Assembly: GCA_045647885.1 (NCBI GenBank)
Contig: JAZRMX010000048.1
Location: 11,370-75,369, forward strand
Direction of reading: 5' to 3'
DNA from: HGM04593 sp045647885
Lineage (GTDB): Bacteria; Bacteroidota; Bacteroidia; Bacteroidales; Bacteroidaceae
Length of the DNA: 64,000 bases
In this document: in pieces, positions 46,593 through 55,470 of the stretch
How the letters are laid out: each line of letters opens with the position of its first letter
Position numbering within the stretch: position 1 is the stretch's first letter
Position numbers and translations under genes: made by a program
The notes under the pieces: model-generated
Database searches by the model: none
What the model was told of the DNA's origin: nothing
The model's input: the letters and a program-made list of their open reading frames with translations, nothing else

Positions 46593-47407
46593 ATCGGAGA
46601 ATTTTTTATTTACCGCCGATGGTAAAGCGGGGTTTATAACCCAATATTACCTTCTGTAAAAACTTGCTTTTAAGTTCTCGGTGTCGCTAACTGTCGTTTT
46701 TTGTTTCTGTGTAAATTCTTTATTGCCCTTTTGTCGCGCAAAAGGGCGCAAAACGCCCGGCACGTTATCGCTTCTCACAAAAACAGAGCTACTCCAAGCT
46801 GTATTCTTTAACGGCGCCGGTTTTATTTTAGGACATTACTTCTGCGGATGCTATCAAGGGCGCACACATCGGTGCGCCCCTACCAACCATAGCAAGAGTA
46901 ATTTCAAAAAACTGCAGCACCGTTAAAATTACAGCGGAAGGCCCTGTTGGTAGCAGGTCATTGTGCGAAAGCTTGTGCAAACGAGCGCAGAGGGTAAATT
47001 TATTTATACTATGCCGAGTGCAGCCAAACTTGCGCGTAGCGAAAATGTTTGAGTGTAGTGCGACAATATTTTTTTCTTAATTGTCGCACGGAACGAGTTC
47101 CGCAGCACCCTGCTAACAACAGAAAGGCTTGAAGCGGCAAGCGAGCCACGAATGAGTTATATTGCCCATAGGGCAATTCACGAACAAGAGTGGTGAGCAA
47201 CTAATTTTACTCGCGTGCTGCGCCTTTTGCTTCTTTTCGTCTCACGAAAAGAAGGAGAAAGGAATAAGTATATTGAGAGAACACCTCACGGGCCACCGAG
47301 AACTACAAAGCAAAAATAAAGCAACGTATTAAACTTCTCCCCTTGCTTTGCGAGGCGGAGGTGTCGGCTTGCCGACGGAGGGGAGCGAAAAAACACAAAA
47401 AAACACA
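46593..47407. other. Gene-free, palindrome-rich region
   Basis: No convincing gene is seen over ~800 bases. Several palindromes are present: GCCCTTTTG/CAAAAGGGC (46725-46747), GGGCGCAC/GTGCGCCC (46858-46879), ATTGCCC-ATA-GGGCAAT (47161-47177), an 11-bp stem CTTCTTTTCGT/ACGAAAAGAAG (47230-47254) and GTCGGC-TT-GCCGAC (47363-47376). The GGGCGCACACATCGGTGCGCCCC type resembles dispersed intergenic repeats known from many bacterial genomes. Short open frames here have no codon-use or motif support. Confidence 0.6.
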
Positions 47408-47436
47408 CCCCGCTAACCGAAAAACGGAGAGCGGGG
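47408..47436 (-). terminator. Terminator of the FISUMP-type gene
   Basis: The inverted repeat CCCCGCT (47408-47414) / AGCGGGG (47430-47436) is followed on the minus strand by TGTGTTTTTTTGTGTTTTTT. It lies 23 bases past the stop at 47459. Confidence 0.8.
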
Positions 47437-47458
47437 CGACGCTATTTATTCACTTACA

Positions 47459-48112
47459 CTACTCACACACAGGGCGGACCGAATGACCGAAGTAACGGCT
47501 GACGTAGTAGTAGTAGCTGCTACTGCTGAAGAACAGGCCGTAAGCGCTGTTGCTGTAGCTGCTGTTCAACGAGCTCGACCAATAGCTGCCGTAAGCCCCC
47601 TGACTGTAAACTTCCACTCCGTCGCGATAGCTCGCAGCGGGCAAGAAGATGCTGTTGCCGTTGGGACCGGTTACGCGGTAACCGGTTACACCGTTAAGGG
47701 TGGTCCACTGCCAGGTGCAGTTGTGTCTTAATTCTTCTATTTCATTAAATGTGGGCATACGCCAAGAGCCGCCCCACTGAACGTGGGCAACATCATCCTC
47801 GGGTTCAAGGGCGGTTTTGTTGTCTACTGTGCCGTAACTGCTACTTGTGCAGTATTTGGTCATTGAATAGTAACTACCGTTGCAATATTTATAGGTGCTC
47901 AAAGAGTAATCTTCTTTTTCCTCGGTTTCGCCCCAAGCGTAGTAACCGCCGTACTCTTCGGGGGCGGTGGCACCAACGTTGCAGCTTGCCCATTTAACCG
48001 AAAGACCAAGGTCGATGGCACGGCTGGAGGTGGCAGGTTCTTCGGGAATTGTTTGTGCTCCTACACTCAATGTGAACAGCAAGGCTACGAAAAGAAAGTA
48101 AATCTTTTTCAT
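47459..48112 (-). CDS. Secreted FISUMP-type (Fib_succ_major) protein with Tyr/Ser-rich C-terminal tract
   Basis: A 217-residue protein with a signal peptide (MKKIYFLFVALLFTLSVGA). Residues 31-66 (AIDLGLSVKWASCNVGA, then YYAWGETEEK) and the end SVRPVCE are the hallmark of the FISUMP-type proteins, a large Bacteroidales surface family with a C-type-lectin-like fold. Residues 183-208 are almost only Ser, Tyr, Phe, Asn and Gly, with 22 of 26 codons ending in C. That is the codon signature left by adenine mutagenesis of AAC-rich templates in diversity-generating retroelements. No reverse transcriptase is in the window. It lies 60 bases downstream of proA on the same strand. The ligand is unknown. 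Confidence 0.82.
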   Translation of the reverse strand: MKKIYFLFVALLFTLSVGAQTIPEEPATSSRAIDLGLSVKWASCNVGATAPEEYGGYYAWGETEEKEDYSLSTYKYCNGSYYSMTKYCTSSSYGTVDNKTALEPEDDVAHVQWGGSWRMPTFNEIEELRHNCTWQWTTLNGVTGYRVTGPNGNSIFLPAASYRDGVEVYSQGAYGSYWSSSLNSSYSNSAYGLFFSSSSYYYYVSRYFGHSVRPVCE

Positions 48113-48172
48113 AGTATTGTTGTGTTGATAAGTTTATTTCTTTTTATTGGTTAGTTAATTGCCAAAACAAAA

Positions 48173-49420
48173 CTACCCGCGCACCTGCCCGTTACCCTTT
48201 ATAATCCACTTATAAGTAACAATCTCCTCGAGAGCCATAGGACCACGAGCGTGCAGTTTCTGCGTGCTTATACCAATCTCGGCACCAAGCCCGAACTGCG
48301 CGCCATCGGTAAACGAAGTAGGTGCATTTGCATAAACACAAGCTGCATCGACAAGCAAGGTAAAAGTATCCACAACAGCATCGTCCTCGGCTACTACGCA
48401 CTCGCTGTGCCCCGAACCGTATGCTGCAATATGCTCCACAGCCTCATCGACCGAAGATACAGTTTTAACCGACATTGCATAACTCAAGAATTCCGTGCCA
48501 TAGCTCTCGGCTGTCGCGTGAAAGAGCAAATCTGATGGGTAATTGCCTTCGAGAGCGCCGTAAGCGGCACCGTCGGCATAAATCTTGACATTGCTACGCT
48601 GCAATGGGGCGCAAAGAGCTGCAAGCTCACCAAGCCTTGCAGTGTGAACGAGCAAGCAGTCGAGCGCGTTGCACACACTCACACGGCGCGTTTTTGCATT
48701 GTTCACAATAGCCATACCCTTTTCCAAGCTACCCGACTCATCAAAATATGTGTGGCACACACCGGCACCTGTTTCAATTACAGGTATTGTGGCGTTTGCA
48801 CGCACAAAGTTTATAAGGCCGCTACTGCCGCGAGGGATTATCAAATCGACATAACCGCGAGCTGTGAGCAGGGCATTTGTAGCCTCACGCTCCACGGGCA
48901 GAAGCTCTACAATATGTTTATCTACTCCAAAGCCGTTAAGCACCGAGCGTATAACCGACACGATTGCCTTGTTAGAGGCTTCGGCATCGCTACCACCTTT
49001 AAGCAAACAAGCACTGCCGGCCTTAAGACAAAGCGCAAAGACATCGAAGCTAACATTGGGGCGAGCCTCATAAATAACACCAATCACACCAAAAGGAACG
49101 CTCACACGCTTTAGTTCAAGCCCATTGGGAAGGGTGTTTTCTTTAAGTACACGACCAAGAGGCGAGGGCAAAGAAGCCACATTACGCATATCGTCGGCAA
49201 TGGCAGCAATGCGCTCGGGGGTGAGGCGCAAGCGGTCGTAACGGGGGTCGTCGGGCGACATTTTCTGCAAATCCTCTTCGTTGGCTGCAAGAATATCGGC
49301 AGAACGCTCCACCGCAGCATCGGCCACAGCAAGCAGAATCTTATTCACCTGCTCCGCACCAAGTTTCAAAACCGCAGTAGAAGCGGTTTTCACCCTTTTG
49401 AATATATCATTGTATTCCAT
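48173..49420 (-). CDS. proA: Gamma-glutamyl phosphate reductase ProA
   Basis: ProA reduces gamma-glutamyl phosphate to glutamate semialdehyde, the second step of proline synthesis. It has the aldehyde-dehydrogenase fold; the family is recognised from GVIGVIYEARPNVS, ALCLKAGSACLLKGGSDA and GSGHSECVV (with the catalytic-type Cys). I place the start at the ATG at 49420 (415 residues), eight bases after the proB stop; a longer reading to 49471 would overlap proB heavily. It is the third gene of proC-proB-proA. Confidence 0.95.
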   Translation of the reverse strand: MEYNDIFKRVKTASTAVLKLGAEQVNKILLAVADAAVERSADILAANEEDLQKMSPDDPRYDRLRLTPERIAAIADDMRNVASLPSPLGRVLKENTLPNGLELKRVSVPFGVIGVIYEARPNVSFDVFALCLKAGSACLLKGGSDAEASNKAIVSVIRSVLNGFGVDKHIVELLPVEREATNALLTARGYVDLIIPRGSSGLINFVRANATIPVIETGAGVCHTYFDESGSLEKGMAIVNNAKTRRVSVCNALDCLLVHTARLGELAALCAPLQRSNVKIYADGAAYGALEGNYPSDLLFHATAESYGTEFLSYAMSVKTVSSVDEAVEHIAAYGSGHSECVVAEDDAVVDTFTLLVDAACVYANAPTSFTDGAQFGLGAEIGISTQKLHARGPMALEEIVTYKWIIKGNGQVRG

Positions 49421-49428
49421 AATCATTC

Positions 49429-50517
49429 TTATTCCAAATATAAATAATCGTAATGTACCACAGGCTTGCAACCGTGCTTGCCCATAAGTTCTTTAATCTC
49501 CTCGCTGTCGCAAGCTATGCGTCCCACGCCCAGCACTCTGCCGTCGGAAGCTGCAACCTGCACAAGGTCGTCGCGCCCGAAGACCCCCTCGGCACTAACC
49601 ACGCCTACAGGAAGTATGCTCACAGCCTTTTCACCACACACGGCAGCCACAGCCTTCTCGTTCAGGTAAATTGTTCCCTTAACGAATCCCGTGCTGTGGG
49701 CTATCCACTTTTTAATGGGCGAAACATTGCCTTGTGAGGGCTCAAAACAGGTGCATACTACCTTTTCGGGCTCTGTCACCAAAGTGGTGAGCACACCCTC
49801 GCGCTTACCGTTGGCAATATATACGGCAATACCCTCTTCGGCAACCTTGCGGGCGATGTTGCACTTTGTCATCATACCTCCGCGACCAAAGCTCGACTTT
49901 GTTGCCTGTATATAGTCGGAAAGCTCTCTGCCCGGCTCCACACGGCGTATTACCTCCACTCCCTCGGTACCGGGAACACCGTTGTACACACCATCCACGT
50001 TGCTCAGAATCACAAGTGCCTGTGCATCGACCATTGATGCCATCATACCCGAAAGCTCATCGTTGTCGGTAAACATAAGCTCGGTTACGCTCACCGTGTC
50101 ATTTTCGTTCACAATGGGAAGCACGCCATTGTCGAGCATCACCATAATGCAGTTACGCTGGTTCAGATAAAGACGTCGGGTTGCAAAGCTCTCCTTCATA
50201 GTGAGAACCTGCCCCACAGGTATATTATGCTCGCGAAAAAGTTCGTAATAACGGTTTATAAGTTTAGCTTGCCCCACTGCCGAAAAGAGCTGACGCTGCC
50301 CCACTGTATCGAGGTTCTTCGCCGCAAGACCGCGCAACTCGCTACGGCCGCTCGCCACAGCTCCCGAAGATATGAGAACAACCTCGACACCCATAGAGCG
50401 CAGGGCTGCAATTTCGTCTACTATGGCCGACATACGCGTAACATCGAGCGTTCCGTCGGCACGGGTGAGCACGTTACTGCCCACCTTTACTGCTATACGT
50501 TTATATGTTGTCTGCAT
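49429..50517 (-). CDS. proB: Glutamate 5-kinase ProB with PUA domain
   Basis: ProB phosphorylates glutamate, the committed and usually proline-inhibited step. The amino-acid-kinase fold is seen from the N-terminal KVGSNVLT, ISSGAVASG, and NENDTVSV segments and SFGRGGMMTKCNIA. The C-terminal ~85 residues (from about 275, GTIYLNEKAV) form a PUA domain, as in E. coli. It has 362 residues. It follows proC by four bases. Confidence 0.95.
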   Translation of the reverse strand: MQTTYKRIAVKVGSNVLTRADGTLDVTRMSAIVDEIAALRSMGVEVVLISSGAVASGRSELRGLAAKNLDTVGQRQLFSAVGQAKLINRYYELFREHNIPVGQVLTMKESFATRRLYLNQRNCIMVMLDNGVLPIVNENDTVSVTELMFTDNDELSGMMASMVDAQALVILSNVDGVYNGVPGTEGVEVIRRVEPGRELSDYIQATKSSFGRGGMMTKCNIARKVAEEGIAVYIANGKREGVLTTLVTEPEKVVCTCFEPSQGNVSPIKKWIAHSTGFVKGTIYLNEKAVAAVCGEKAVSILPVGVVSAEGVFGRDDLVQVAASDGRVLGVGRIACDSEEIKELMGKHGCKPVVHYDYLYLE

Positions 50518-50521
50518 AGTT

Positions 50522-51319
50522 TTATAAATTCTTTTTTGTAGAAGCCTTCAACCCTGCTGCCACGCTTGCCGCAAAACCGGCCTCTTCCATAGCTGAAAGA
50601 CCTTTTAAGGTGAGCCCTCCGGGGGTTGTAACCTTGTTTATCTCCACTGTGGGAGTGGTTGCATTTGTTTCGAGCACGCTCAAAGCTCCTTTAACAGTCT
50701 GCATCACAATTTCCTGTGCATCCTTCTCGTTAAAGCCAAGCTCTACACCACCGGCTATCGCCGCACGCATATATTGCAAAGCGTATGCAATACCGCACGA
50801 AGCAAGCGATGTTCCTGCAGGAATAAGTTCCTCGGGCACTGGTATAGCCTTACCAAGAGGCGAAAAGAGCGCGAGCATAGCCTCATCGCTTGTATCCGTG
50901 GCACGCTTACCACAGATAAATGTCACACTCTCCCTTGTAGCAATGGCAGTATTGGGAATAACTATATAAAGCACCGGCAAAGCGCAGCCATCTTTCTTGA
51001 GCCAGCCGTCGAGCAGCTCGCTGCTCACTCCGCCGGCAACCGAGGCAACCACCTGTTTGCCATAATCGAGTACAGGCTTCAGCTCCTCTATAACCTCCTC
51101 CACCTTCCAAGGCTTCACGGCAAGAAAAACAATGTCGGCACCCGCAGCAGCTTCACTGTTACAAGTTATTGTATTTATTGATGGATATTCGCTCTTTAGC
51201 GCATCGAGCTTGCCGGCTGAAGGGTTCGACACACAAATATCGACACCCTCGGCGGTGAGGGCAAGGCCTCGCGCTATTGCACCGCCCATATTTCCGGCTC
51301 CTATTATTGCTATTTTCAT
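50522..51319 (-). CDS. proC: Pyrroline-5-carboxylate reductase ProC
   Basis: ProC completes proline synthesis by reducing pyrroline-5-carboxylate. The N-terminal Rossmann motif IGAGNMGGAIARGL is at residues 5-18, and the conserved C-terminal segment EINKVTTPGGLTLKGL matches the family signature. It has 265 residues. It is the first gene of the proC-proB-proA operon, so all three enzymes of the route from glutamate are made together. Confidence 0.95.
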   Translation of the reverse strand: MKIAIIGAGNMGGAIARGLALTAEGVDICVSNPSAGKLDALKSEYPSINTITCNSEAAAGADIVFLAVKPWKVEEVIEELKPVLDYGKQVVASVAGGVSSELLDGWLKKDGCALPVLYIVIPNTAIATRESVTFICGKRATDTSDEAMLALFSPLGKAIPVPEELIPAGTSLASCGIAYALQYMRAAIAGGVELGFNEKDAQEIVMQTVKGALSVLETNATTPTVEINKVTTPGGLTLKGLSAMEEAGFAASVAAGLKASTKKNL

Positions 51320-51349
51320 TTTTCTGTTGTTCAGTAATTACACGAGGTG

Positions 51350-51382
51350 CAAATTTAAACAAATAAAGAAGATTGCGACAAA
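51350..51382 (-). promoter_or_regulatory. Predicted proCBA promoter (TTTG-N21-TAAATTTG)
   Basis: On the minus strand TTTG (51379-51382) and TAaaTTTG (51350-51357) are 21 bases apart, a full consensus match, 30 bases upstream of proC. Confidence 0.65.
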
Positions 51383-51493
51383 ACAAGACCAAAAAAATAC
51401 AAGGAATAATAAAGGAAAAACAACGATAGATAAACATTTTTCACATTGTTAACATTTTTTAACAACGGGGGGTGATTACAGAACTTTTTAATT

Positions 51494-51501
51494 TATATTT
51501 G
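51494..51501 (+). promoter_or_regulatory. Predicted promoter of the DUF2135-like lipoprotein, -7 box TATATTTG
   Basis: TAtaTTTG fits the consensus and lies 44 bases before the start. No clear -33 TTTG is seen. Confidence 0.45.
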
Positions 51502-51545
51502 CCTCCATAACAACATTTTTTAACAAAATAAACATATTTTCATTT

Positions 51546-52637
51546 ATGAAACTTAAAAGCATCATTTACAGCGCAATAGTAGCTGTAGGTTTTTCAGCAT
51601 TCTATGCTTGTAGCAGCGACGAGGAACCATTTATACCTATTGACCTCACACCGGAGCCCCCGGTTACCGCTCCCAGCACCAACCCTATTGAAGATAATTA
51701 TTTTACAATAGAGAACGGTGAATTCAAGAACGAGGCTATGCCCGAGAGCACTACCGAAGCAGAGCTTACCGGTGTACACAGCAACAGCCAGGCGCTGAAG
51801 AACGGCGGTAACTTCGTTACCATCTCCTCTCCCACCGAGTATGACCGTTTCTTTGTTGGTATCGACGGTGTGGATGGATACTATGAAATAAACGCATCTA
51901 CCGTTGACAACAACGAAGAAACAACACGTGCCACAGAAATTGTAGAATACTTTACATACACAATTCCTGTGCTCTACAGTGTAAACCTGGGCAACGACTT
52001 CACTCTCGTTATAAAAGGAGTAACCGTTGAGGGCTACATCACAAAGAGCTACGAAGCACCCATCACTGTGGTAGAAAGCTTGGCCGGCGACCTCCTCATC
52101 AACCTCGTGTTCGATGTGGAAAAAGATGTCGATTTGCATCTTATTATGCCCAGCGGAAGAGAAATATACTTTGGCAACAGAGGAGACTACTCACCCGAAA
52201 CCAACGAACAGCTTTTCGGCCTCGACCACGACTCTAACCCCGCGTGCAACATCGATGGACTAAACAACGAAAACATTTCAATACCCGCCGAATATGTAGA
52301 GAAAGGTACATACAAAATCCGTGTAAACCTCTGGAGAAACTGCGACACCAGCATTCCTGTAAACTATTCAGTACAGACACGTTACAAAGGAAACCTCCTC
52401 ACCAACCTTCTCGAAGGCGGAACAAACCCTGTTAGAGGATATTATAAAGAAGATGCTCGCAGTGGCGACCATACTTGTGTTATGGAGTTCTATATTAACG
52501 AAGGTATAGATATCAACACTGGTGATTCTGAAGGTGCAGAAGACAATATTACGGAGGAACAGCCCAGTAACAGCAGACGAAGAATTCCTGCTTCACCTGC
52601 TGCAAAAGCAAAACTTATGATGGAAGAGGATTTTTAA
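51546..52637 (+). CDS. Lipoprotein with a YfaP/DUF2135-like domain
   Basis: The 363-residue protein has a lipoprotein signal peptide ending in FYAC (Cys22), followed by SSDEE, an acidic patch like the surface-export signal of Bacteroidota lipoproteins. The first ~170 mature residues are unrecognised. Residues ~190-280 resemble DUF2135/YfaP: VDLHLIMPSGREIYFGN, a central LDHDSNPACN stretch with NENISIP, and GTYKIRVNLWRNC. The C-terminal tail is acidic, then Ser/Arg-rich. The gene shares a bidirectional terminator with fcl. The function is unknown; it is probably exposed on the cell surface. Confidence 0.75.
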   Translation: MKLKSIIYSAIVAVGFSAFYACSSDEEPFIPIDLTPEPPVTAPSTNPIEDNYFTIENGEFKNEAMPESTTEAELTGVHSNSQALKNGGNFVTISSPTEYDRFFVGIDGVDGYYEINASTVDNNEETTRATEIVEYFTYTIPVLYSVNLGNDFTLVIKGVTVEGYITKSYEAPITVVESLAGDLLINLVFDVEKDVDLHLIMPSGREIYFGNRGDYSPETNEQLFGLDHDSNPACNIDGLNNENISIPAEYVEKGTYKIRVNLWRNCDTSIPVNYSVQTRYKGNLLTNLLEGGTNPVRGYYKEDARSGDHTCVMEFYINEGIDINTGDSEGAEDNITEEQPSNSRRRIPASPAAKAKLMMEEDF

Positions 52638-52653
52638 TAACAATTACAATAAA

Positions 52654-52693
52654 TAACACAAAAGGTGCAACATTTGTTGCACCTTTTGTGTTA
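52654..52693. terminator. Bidirectional terminator between the lipoprotein gene and fcl
   Basis: A near-perfect 19-bp palindrome (arms at 52654-52672 and 52675-52693, core AAAAGGTGCAAC/GTTGCACCTTTT) with A/T-rich flanks lies between the two convergent stops. Confidence 0.9.
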
Positions 52694-52715
52694 TTATAAT
52701 GGGTAGAAATATTCT

Positions 52716-53657
52716 TTATCGTTCCGCCCTCATTGGGTTGTTAAGAAAATCTTCGTAAGAAAGGCGGATTCCATCTTCAAGTTCTGTTGTGTAACGCCAC
52801 CCCATAGCAGCACTCTTCGAAACATCGAGCAACTTGCGTGGCGTGCCGTTGGGGCGGGTGGTGTCCCACAAAATCGCCCCCTCGTAGCCCACAACACGCG
52901 CCACAAGCTCGGTAAGCTCTTTTATACTAACTTCTTTACCAGTGCCGGCATTCACCGTTTCGTTGCCGCTGTAGTTGTTCATAAGGAAGACGCAAAGGTT
53001 GGCAAGGTCATCGACATAGAGAAACTCGCGCATAGGTGTGCCGTCGCCCCAGCAGGTAACCTCTTTTGCCCCCGCTTCCTTGGCCTCGTGAAAGCGGCGT
53101 ATGAGTGCCGGAAGAACGTGGCTGTGAGTGGGGTGATAGTTGTCGTTAGGGCCGTAAAGGTTGGTGGGCATAACGCTTATGAAGTCTGTGCCATACTGAC
53201 GATTGAGATACTCACAATATTTAAGTCCCGATATTTTTGCAAGAGCATAAGCCTCATTTGTGGGCTCAAGCTCCGAAGTGAGCAGGCAACTCTCTTTCAT
53301 TGGTTGCGGTGCCATACGGGGATATATACACGACGAACCCAGGAATTCCAACTTTTTACAGCCGTTGCGCCACGCAGCGTTTATCACGTTCATTTCAAGC
53401 ATCATATTCTCGTACATAAAGTCGGCAAGAGCCGTGTGGTTGGCAATGATTCCACCCACCTTTGCTGCTGCAAGAAATACATATTCGGGCTTTTCGGCAG
53501 CAAAGAACTGCTCCACCTGCTCCTGACGGCAAAGGTCAAGTTCGGCGTGTGTGCGGGTAATTATATTAGAGTAGCCCTGACGCTGCAACTCGCGCACAAT
53601 TGCCGAGCCCACCATACCGCGGTGACCGGCAACATATATTTTCGCATTTTTGTCCAT
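52716..53657 (-). CDS. fcl: GDP-L-fucose synthase
   Basis: Fcl converts GDP-4-keto-6-deoxymannose to GDP-L-fucose by epimerisation and reduction. It is an extended SDR: the nucleotide-binding GHRGMVGSAI near residue 11, the catalytic Tyr-x3-Lys in YALAK, and LGSSCIYP before it. It has 313 residues, normal length. It starts nine bases after the gmd stop, so the two enzymes provide fucose for surface glycans or glycoproteins together. No salvage enzyme (Fkp) is in the window. Confidence 0.95.
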   Translation of the reverse strand: MDKNAKIYVAGHRGMVGSAIVRELQRQGYSNIITRTHAELDLCRQEQVEQFFAAEKPEYVFLAAAKVGGIIANHTALADFMYENMMLEMNVINAAWRNGCKKLEFLGSSCIYPRMAPQPMKESCLLTSELEPTNEAYALAKISGLKYCEYLNRQYGTDFISVMPTNLYGPNDNYHPTHSHVLPALIRRFHEAKEAGAKEVTCWGDGTPMREFLYVDDLANLCVFLMNNYSGNETVNAGTGKEVSIKELTELVARVVGYEGAILWDTTRPNGTPRKLLDVSKSAAMGWRYTTELEDGIRLSYEDFLNNPMRAER

Positions 53658-53666
53658 AGAAAGAGA

Positions 53667-54755
53667 TTATTTCACAATACCACGCTCCAAATACTCGGCA
53701 AGGTTGGTACGTATATGCTCCTCGGCACGCTCCACTGCAACCTTTGCCATGTCATGATCGACCATAATCTTAACAAGTTGTTCAAAAGAAGTCTTGCTCG
53801 GTTCCCAACCAAGTTTTTTGCGAGCCTTTGTAGGGTCACCCCAAAGGTTCACCACATCGGTGGGGCGGAAGAAGTCGGGCGAAACCTCCACAAGCACCTT
53901 ACCTGTTGCCTTGTCGATACCTTTTTCATTGGCACCCTCTCCCACAAACTCGAGCTCTATACCCACGTGCTTGAAGGCATAATAACAGAAGTCGCGCACC
54001 GAGTGCTGCTCGCCAGTGGCAATAACAAAATCCTCGGGCTTTTCGTTCTGCAGCATAAGCCACATACACTCCACATAATCCTTTGCATAACCCCAGTCGC
54101 GCAGCGACGAAAGGTTACCAAGATACAACTTGTCCTGCTTGCCCTGCGCTATACGTGCCGCAGCAAGGGTTATCTTGCGTGTAACAAAAGTTTCACCTCT
54201 ACGCTCCGACTCGTGGTTGAACAATATACCCGAGCAACAGAACATATTATAAGCCTCGCGATACTCCTTCACAATCCAATGGCCATAGAGCTTGGCAACA
54301 GCATAAGGGCTGTATGGGTGGAAGGGGGTATTTTCGTTCTGCGGAACCTCTTCAACTTTTCCATAAAGTTCCGATGTTGAAGCCTGGTAAATGCGACAGC
54401 TTGATGCAAGGCCCGAAAGACGCACAGCCTCAAGAATGCGCAACACACCTGTGGCATCGACATTGGCTGTGAATTCTGGAGAGTCAAAACTAACCTGAAC
54501 GTGACTCTGTGCTGCAAGGTTATAAATTTCGTCGGGACGCACCTTGCCAATAACCTGCAAAAGGCTCATAGAATCGCCCAAGTCGGCATAATGAAGGTGG
54601 AAACGGGGATTACCTTCAAGGTGTGCAATACGCTCACGGAAATCGACCGATGAACGGCGTATTGTTCCGTGGACATCGTATCCTTTACCCAACAAGAATT
54701 CGGAGAGGAACGAGCCGTCCTGCCCTGTAATACCGGTAATGAGAGCTTTTTTCAT
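53667..54755 (-). CDS. gmd: GDP-mannose 4,6-dehydratase
   Basis: Gmd makes GDP-4-keto-6-deoxy-D-mannose. The N-terminal GITGQDGSFLSEFLL motif near residues 8-22 binds NADP, the HYADLGDS segment follows, and catalytic Tyr/Lys lie in YSPYAVAKLYGHW. The conserved NHESERRGETFVTRKI is present. It has 362 residues. It precedes fcl in a two-gene operon on the minus strand. Confidence 0.96.
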   Translation of the reverse strand: MKKALITGITGQDGSFLSEFLLGKGYDVHGTIRRSSVDFRERIAHLEGNPRFHLHYADLGDSMSLLQVIGKVRPDEIYNLAAQSHVQVSFDSPEFTANVDATGVLRILEAVRLSGLASSCRIYQASTSELYGKVEEVPQNENTPFHPYSPYAVAKLYGHWIVKEYREAYNMFCCSGILFNHESERRGETFVTRKITLAAARIAQGKQDKLYLGNLSSLRDWGYAKDYVECMWLMLQNEKPEDFVIATGEQHSVRDFCYYAFKHVGIELEFVGEGANEKGIDKATGKVLVEVSPDFFRPTDVVNLWGDPTKARKKLGWEPSKTSFEQLVKIMVDHDMAKVAVERAEEHIRTNLAEYLERGIVK

Positions 54756-54842
54756 AATCTTTTATAGTTGTTTGTTTATAATCCATTCCATAGCAAACGG
54801 GCGAAACGCGAGTTTGCTTTCATAAAGCAAAGAAACAACAAA

Positions 54843-54874
54843 AAAGAGTGGCAAGCAAATGTTACCACTCTTTT
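54843..54874 (-). terminator. Terminator of the LysM lipoprotein gene
   Basis: The inverted repeat AAGAGTGGCAA / GTTACCACTCTT, with one small mismatch, is followed on the minus strand by CTCTTTTTTGTTG. It lies about 20 bases past the stop at 54895. Confidence 0.75.
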
Positions 54875-54894
54875 CTGTTGTTATACCTTAATTA

Positions 54895-55470
54895 TTATTT
54901 TACATACAATTTGAGTTTTGTACCGGCAGGGACCTCGGGAGTGCTCAACTCGTTCCATTTGAGAATTTGACCGAGTGTTACCTTGTAGGTCTCGGCAATT
55001 GTTGACAAAGTTTCATCTTTCTTCACCTCGTGGAAAAGCACTACCAAATCTTCTTTTTCGTTATCTTTCTCCTCTACACCCTCTTTTGCACTGCCTTTAT
55101 CGGACTCGGCTGATGCTTCAGCTTCAAAGATAGGTGTACCCTCTACAATGTAGCTGTTCTGACCAAACAATAAGAACCACCAGTGACGATAGTACACAAC
55201 ACCGTCGGCCAATGCAACTGCACCGTGATATTTTTCAATAGCCTTGTCAATAGCCTCCTTCATATTGGGTCTTCCTATGGAGAAGCACAGAATAATAGGA
55301 GTTGTGTCGTCGGCTTTAACACGAGTTTCGCCCTTTGCGAGCGTTGTAGCATTCTTGCCAAGAGGCACATTACGGGTTGAGATGATTGTAAAGTCTGTTA
55401 CACGGTGTGTACAGCTGCTCAAAAGAACCATTGTCACCAAAAGTGACATAAAAAAACCAAATTTCTTCAT
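54895..55470 (-). CDS. LysM-domain lipoprotein
   Basis: The 191-residue protein has a lipoprotein signal ending in VLLSSC (Cys20). A middle domain of ~90 residues is unrecognised (contains ISTRNVPLGK and YRHWWFLLFGQNSYIVEGTP). An acidic Ser/Glu/Lys linker follows, then a C-terminal LysM motif (about 147-190: FHEVKKDETLSTIAETYKVTLGQILKWN). LysM domains bind peptidoglycan, so the protein probably tethers the outer membrane or acts near the wall. It is a single gene. Confidence 0.85.
   Translation of the reverse strand: MKKFGFFMSLLVTMVLLSSCTHRVTDFTIISTRNVPLGKNATTLAKGETRVKADDTTPIILCFSIGRPNMKEAIDKAIEKYHGAVALADGVVYYRHWWFLLFGQNSYIVEGTPIFEAEASAESDKGSAKEGVEEKDNEKEDLVVLFHEVKKDETLSTIAETYKVTLGQILKWNELSTPEVPAGTKLKLYVK

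Noticed and set aside
46681..46926. An 81-codon frame in the palindrome-rich gap
   Set aside because: GTG start, no promoter or homology pattern, and it runs through an inverted repeat. Probably non-coding.
46593..49420. Template repeat or reverse transcriptase near the FISUMP gene
   Set aside because: No A-rich near-copy of 47489-47566 and no RT motif was seen here or elsewhere in the window.
53088..54380. A 430-codon open frame antisense to fcl and gmd
   Set aside because: It overlaps two well-supported genes on the other strand and has no motif or promoter support.
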